Below are positions 59,649 through 64,000 of a stretch of DNA of 64,000 nucleotides, one piece after another; the stretch's first letter is position 1; each line of letters starts with the position of its first letter. Made by a program: the position numbers and the translations under genes. A model generated the notes under the pieces. It saw only the letters and a list, made by a program, of their open reading frames with translations. It was not told where the DNA came from and did no database searches. The stretch spans positions 248,001 to 312,000 of the forward strand of contig ML986587.1 in NCBI GenBank assembly GCA_010094045.1, in the 5' to 3' direction. The DNA comes from Lojkania enalia. Taxonomy: Eukaryota; Ascomycota; Dothideomycetes; Pleosporales.

Positions 59649-61499
59649 ATGGCTTGCAAGATTGAAGCAGATACAAGGGACTCTCGTGAAACTCCAATTG
59701 TCCATGAGGAGGAGGGTGATACATCTGGCTTTAGCAATGACGAAAAGGACATGATGCGCATGGGGAAATTGCAGCAGACCAAGGTTGATTTGCGTAACTT
59801 TATCAAACCGTACCGCTAATTATGCGTAGAGGAATTTTGGATTTTTGCCGTTGGTAGGCTTCGCTACCATAATGCTCGCTACATGGGAATCGGTGTTTCC
59901 GTTCTTTCGTAAGGAGACAAGGTTAATTCCTTCCATCTCGAATGCTTCGGCTGACCATGAATAGTGACCGGTTACATAAACGGCGGTGGACCAACAATGG
60001 TCTACGGCTATGTTTCCTGCTTCTTCAGCTCCTTAACCGTGTGCGCCTCCATCTCAGAAATGGCCTTCATGTAAGTCAACGTTCCTAAGTGTCCTATTCT
60101 CAAACATTAATTCGAGCTCTATCGCTGATGTTCATTTGCTAGGTACCCCACATCTAGAGGCCAATATCATTGGGCCGCCCTCCTCGCGCCTCCAGAATGG
60201 AGTATATTCTTAAGTTGGCTAACAGGGTGGGTATCCGTGCTCGGCTGGCAAGCGAGCTGCGCATCAGCCACTTTCCTAGGGGGAACTATCATCTAAGGAC
60301 TTCTCGTCCTGAATGATCCAACATACGAATACTAGCGATGGCACGGCACCTTACTCTTGTATGCTGTGCTGCTCGTCAGCGTCTTCATCAACACAGCCGC
60401 GATTAAGATCCTTCCTGCTCTAGAAGGGATCATATTGATTCTTCACATTCTCGGGCTCATTGCGATTTTGATGCCGTTGGTGCATCTGGCTTCTATTTCC
60501 GTGGCTGAGTTTGTGTTCAGGCATTGGGAGAACTATTCCGGCTATACTGATGGTCTGTCCTGGTTTGTGGGACTTATTATGAGTGCCGTGTTTTTCATCG
60601 GTTTCGATGGCGCCTGCCATATGGGTACGTAATATGAGCTGGTGTAGACACCTTATACTAATAAAGTCAACTAGCGGAGGAGGTGAAGAATGCCTCAATG
60701 AACATCCCTAGGGCTATGTTCTTCACTATCTTCCTGAACGGAGCCCTTGGTTTTGTAATGGTGATGGTAATCTTGTTCTGCATCGGCAACATTGACAGCG
60801 CCCTAAACACTCCAACCGGATATCCATTCATCGAGATTTCCCGCAACGCAACGCAATCTGATGCAGGCGCTACGGCGATGACATCCATTCTGATCGCAAT
60901 GATCGTTTTTGCGACTTTCGGGTACCTGGCGTCTGCTTCTCGTCAGCTGTGGGCTTTTGCCCGCAATAAAGGATTGCCGTTTTCGGATATCATATCAATA
61001 GTAAGTGTGCCTCACTGACTTTAAAAGCGGAGGAATCTGACGGGTTAGGGTTGATCCACGTTGGTCTATTCCGCTATACTCTATCGCCTTAACAGCCCTT
61101 ATCAACTCGTTACTTGCACTAATCAACATTGGCTCTACCGTAGCCTTTAATGCCATCGTTTCACTCATTGCAGCAGGCCTTTTCTCGAGTTACATCATCA
61201 CCATTGGACTGATGGTCCGCAAACGAGTAAAGGAGGAGCATGTCCCGTTTGGGCGTTGGAACATGGGGAAATACGGCCTGGCAGTCAACATTTACGCATT
61301 ATTATATACGACTATTGTCTTGGTGTTTTCGTTCTTCCCGCCTATGCTACCCATCACCGCTGTTTCCATGAGCTGGTCTTGCGTTGTCTTTAGCGGAGTC
61401 ATCATCTTCGGGCTACTATTTTGGATGGTAAGTGGACAGAAGCAATGGAAGGGACCGCTTATGGATCGACAGTTTGCGCAGCGAGCTGGGGCGTCTTAG
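59649..61499 (+). pseudogene. amino-acid/GABA permease (APC family) gene with nonsense codons
   Basis: Exons can be traced as 59649-59783, 59830-59908, 59965-60070, 60143-60624, 60675-61000 and about 61049-61499. They read MACKIEADTRD..., RNFGFLPLVGFATIML, TGYINGGGPTMVYGYV, TSRGQYHWAALLAPPEW, FDGACHMGAEEVKNAS and KRVKEEHVPFGRWNMGKYGL, a typical 12-helix permease of about 510 residues. It is broken by TAA at 60294-60296 (GGTII-stop-GLLVLNDP) and TAG at 60333-60335 (PTYEY-stop-RWHGTLLLY). Both sit where Gln is expected, so CAA and CAG would each need a single C-to-T change. At the last junction the consensus donor at 61001 and the only good acceptor at 61048 put VDPRW out of frame by one base, a likely third lesion. 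The remainder is intact, so loss looks recent. Confidence 0.82.
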
Positions 61500-62117
61500 G
61501 TCCCGAGGCCCTGTCGCGAGAATTCGATTAGGCGTCTTTGGTAAGAGAAATAGTAACGTACCTCCATCTACGTACAGCCGCTGTACTATATAAAGCTGAA
61601 CGTTATGCGTTCTGCAAGCCTTGTACGTCGGCTACGCACGTATCCGCAATATACGCCGAAACTGTTCGGCCATGGAACCATTGAGCTACATGTGGCTTGT
61701 GGAGGACACGCAAGTGTTCTTGTTGATCGTCTTCTAGACCGATATTGAATGACACTCATACTCGGTGCATAGTTCGTCAAGAAACTGGTGCAATGCTGAT
61801 ATGGGGTTGATTTGGGTTCATGGTCGGGTGATTGAGCCCTGGCAGTTACCTCTGGACCGCTAATTGCGTATGGCATATAGCACCGCACGGGCTTACCGAA
61901 ATTTCCCGGTCCGAGCTTCAACACTTTGATGCGCACAAACTCAACCTTCCAACACATCACCCCCCTCGATCGCAGACCATCTGCAACCCTNNNNNNNNNN
62001 NNNNNNNNNNNNNNNNNNNNNNNNNNNNNNNNNNNNNNNNNNNNNNNNNNNNNNNNNNNNNNNNNCAAAAAAAAAAAAAATATAAAAATAAAAATAAAAA
62101 TTAAAATAAATAAAATA
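61500..62117. other. intergenic with assembly gap
   Basis: Contains the end of the permease locus, then unassembled bases and an A/T low-complexity run (62066-62117) directly before the SLX9 start. The SLX9 promoter is therefore partly missing from the assembly. Confidence 0.7.
61991..62065. other. assembly gap, 75 N
   Basis: Seventy-five undetermined bases. The right flank is A-rich (AAAAAAAAAAATATAAAAAT-like), a type of sequence that often stops assembly, so the true gap length may differ. Confidence 0.99.
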
Positions 62118-62703
62118 ATGGTGAGCTCTCCTCTCACTCCCTACCCCCAATCAATCCCCACCACTTTAACTCACCACCCAGGCCCCCACAGCCTCCAAAA
62201 AGCGCCCCTCCGCCCGCGCCAAAGCCTCTCGAGCGTCCAAGCCCAATTCCAACACTCCTTCTAGCGCCGAAGCTCCCCTCTTTCCCTCCTCAAAGAAAGA
62301 TAAGCAAAAAATAAAACACTCCGCCTTTATCGGCCGAATCGAGAAATCTACTTCAAAAACCGCTAAACGTCGGCGCCCGCACAAAAAACTCGTCGCGAAC
62401 CTCGAGTCACTCGCAGACGCCCTTCCGGAGCTAGACGATGCACAAGGAAATACGGATGGTGGCGAAGTGGAGGTCGGACAGGCGCGGATAAGGAAGAGTT
62501 TGAAATCGCGACCGGGCGCTATGAAGAGGAAGAAAAAGCTGGAGAAGACGGAGAGGGATCGATTTAGCAAGAATCTAGCGCAGATGGTGGGTTCAGGTGC
62601 TAGCAATAGTGGTGGTAGCACGTCGATTGCGGATCGGTGGGCGGCGCTGAAGAGCCATGTTCAGGGAACTATGGAGAAGAAGACTGAGTTTGTTAAGACT
62701 TGA
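62118..62703 (+). CDS. SLX9: ribosome biogenesis protein Slx9
   Basis: Two exons are proposed: 62118-62120 (the ATG alone) and 62182-62703, giving 174 aa. The ATG is followed at once by GTGAGC, and a 61-bp intron ends CACCCAG. Exon 2 then begins APTASKKRPSARAK, so the protein starts MAPTASKKRPS, like other fungal Slx9 proteins. Without this splice the frame from that ATG is lost. Landmarks are RRRPHKKLVANLESLADALP, KSLKSRPGAMKRKKKL, DRFSKNLAQM and RWAALKSHVQGTMEKK near the C-terminus. Yeast Slx9 binds pre-40S particles in the nucleolus, helps process ITS1 and assists export. The chain is very basic. The 5' flank is A/T-rich and abuts an assembly gap, so the leader cannot be judged. Confidence 0.88.
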
Positions 62704-64000
62704 GAATCGGCTGTGGGCAGATCGTAAAGTAATGGGTATTAGCTATGGGCAGTTCTGTTGTCTACCGAACGGAGTGTTGGACATGACGTAGAAGATATTA
62801 TGCTGGTTCCCTGCCCACCAGGTCGGAGGTGGCATGTTGATTCCAAGCGTATCGAGCGCAGACGTTGTGGCTTTCCACGTACTAGAGCTAGAATCTCCTA
62901 GTGGGAGCGAAATGTTCTCTGACTCAGCTCGTGGAGATTTCAAGCATGCGAGATAGTTTGTTAGTCAGGTATGTTACTGGTCTTGTGGATAGGCATCAAT
63001 TTCCTTTAATAGTCCACAACTAACGGTCTGTTCAGATGAGCAGATCACTGGGAGAAGAAGGCATATTGTAGTCTCGTCGTTACAATTGCACTCAACTTAA
63101 GTTTGACAATTCCATTCAGGTACCGTCTTATATCTAACTAGTCGTTATTGCTTCCGTACCCTACAATCATCTCAAGCGCTCGCATATGGTGGTATGTCTA
63201 ATAGCTAAGATTGGCGATAATGCCATGGCTTGACGTTCATGCCGCATTTTCGTCATGGTGCGGATCGTAAATGGCGCAACCGAATATTGTCGCTTAGTGT
63301 TTTTGGTCTTCTCATACCGAGAGAAGGCGGGGTATCATCTCAGATCTTGAAACAGTAAATCAACTCACTAGAATCGAACCCCACACATAGCAACTTGGTA
63401 TGTACTGTATTATGCTCATCAAATGAACTATTCCACTACGTTGGATGATTCTTCAAACATCAATTCGAATTATTCCCCCAAAATGTTCCTTTTCCGTCGT
63501 CGATTTTCTTTTTCTGTGCCAATGTCGCGTATTAGCTTGGAAGACTCCAAGCCATCGGATCCCTTAGCGTGATCTGTCGCCTACCCTTGCCCACTGATTC
63601 CTCCCGGTTGAAGCGATTCGGAATGAATACCCGACCCATGAGAGCTGAATCAGGGTCTGGATTACCCTGGGAACGCACTAGTGGCGTCGACAGACTGGGG
63701 GTTGCCCTCCGGGTTTTGTGGAGAGCCGCGATGACAGTTTTACAAGGGATGATTTTTTGCAAGCAATAAGAGGTTGTAAGGATGATGCGATTTGCCACAA
63801 ACCCCAATAGTGAGCTATAGGAATCGTATCTGTATTACTGAGCTCCGCTCATGGAATTTGTGTCGTGTAACATCGCTTACGGAAAAATTGAGTTCTCCCT
63901 ATTGCATCCCCGGGTTAAGGATACGGTTCGGAGAGAATAGCAGTAACCGAACCTCCATATCAGGATCCTTGCTTAGAAGAATGCGTATTCCTGAAGTGAC
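62704..64000. other. intergenic to window end
   Basis: About 1.3 kb without a supportable gene on either strand. Short frames near 63532-63807 have no recognisable content. It may hold the promoter of a gene outside the window. Confidence 0.55.

Noticed and set aside
61586..62264. Frames crossing the assembly gap on both strands
   Set aside because: Their continuity depends on undetermined bases and on low-complexity A/T sequence.
63350..63420. A GGGTTCGATTC-like string on the minus strand resembling a tRNA T-arm
   Set aside because: No acceptor stem, D-arm or anticodon stem could be folded around it.

Overview
The window is nuclear DNA from a filamentous ascomycete (Pezizomycotina). The evidence is many short introns (46-78 bp, a few of 108-433 bp) with GT-AG ends and CTAAC-like branch sites, a group VI Sln1-type hybrid histidine kinase, an AA9 lytic polysaccharide monooxygenase beside a CE1 acetylxylan esterase, fungal rhodopsin-type membrane proteins, and an RPB1 tail with interrupted heptads. 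A leotiomycete-like plant-associated or saprotrophic fungus would fit, but I cannot fix the class from sequence alone. No prokaryotic, CRISPR, rRNA or convincing tRNA feature was seen. I found no new multi-gene system. The interest lies in gene models, gene decay and a few unusual exons.

Layout. 0.8-2.2 kb: a membrane acyltransferase. 2.2-8.8 kb: an AT-rich, gene-poor stretch. 8.8-13.7 kb: a secretory island with a cysteine-containing small secreted protein, a decayed gene, an AA9 LPMO (minus) and an acetylxylan esterase (plus). The last two are divergent and both fit xylan/cellulose attack. 14.6-15.4 kb: an orphan protein. 17.2-24.2 kb: SLN1 osmosensor kinase and a TM9 (EMP70) family protein. 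24.7-29.6 kb: a broken APH-like kinase gene, a ferroportin-family transporter (minus) and a mitochondrial P-loop NTPase (plus). 29.6-34 kb: a second AT-rich, gene-poor stretch with at least one decayed gene.

34.5-53 kb is dense core genome and rich in transcription and chromatin genes. SWD1 (COMPASS, minus) is divergent from RPB1 (plus). Then come RAD1 (9-1-1 clamp, minus), OST5 (minus) divergent from GCN5 (plus), the TFIIA large subunit TOA1 (minus), and a bZIP factor (minus). 53.8-62.7 kb: a PAF-acetylhydrolase-like lipase (minus), a rhodopsin-type 7TM protein (minus) carrying an 18-bp coding tandem repeat, an amino-acid permease killed by two nonsense codons and an apparent frameshift, a 75-base assembly gap, and SLX9, whose first exon appears to be the start codon alone. 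The last 1.3 kb holds nothing I can support.

Exon-intron models were built by reading splice sites and checking that phases join into continuous protein. They are not backed by transcripts. In each decayed gene, the nonsense codons I found within family-consistent or continuing frame are TAA or TAG. This is compatible with CpA-to-TpA change as in repeat-induced point mutation (RIP), although the cause is inference.
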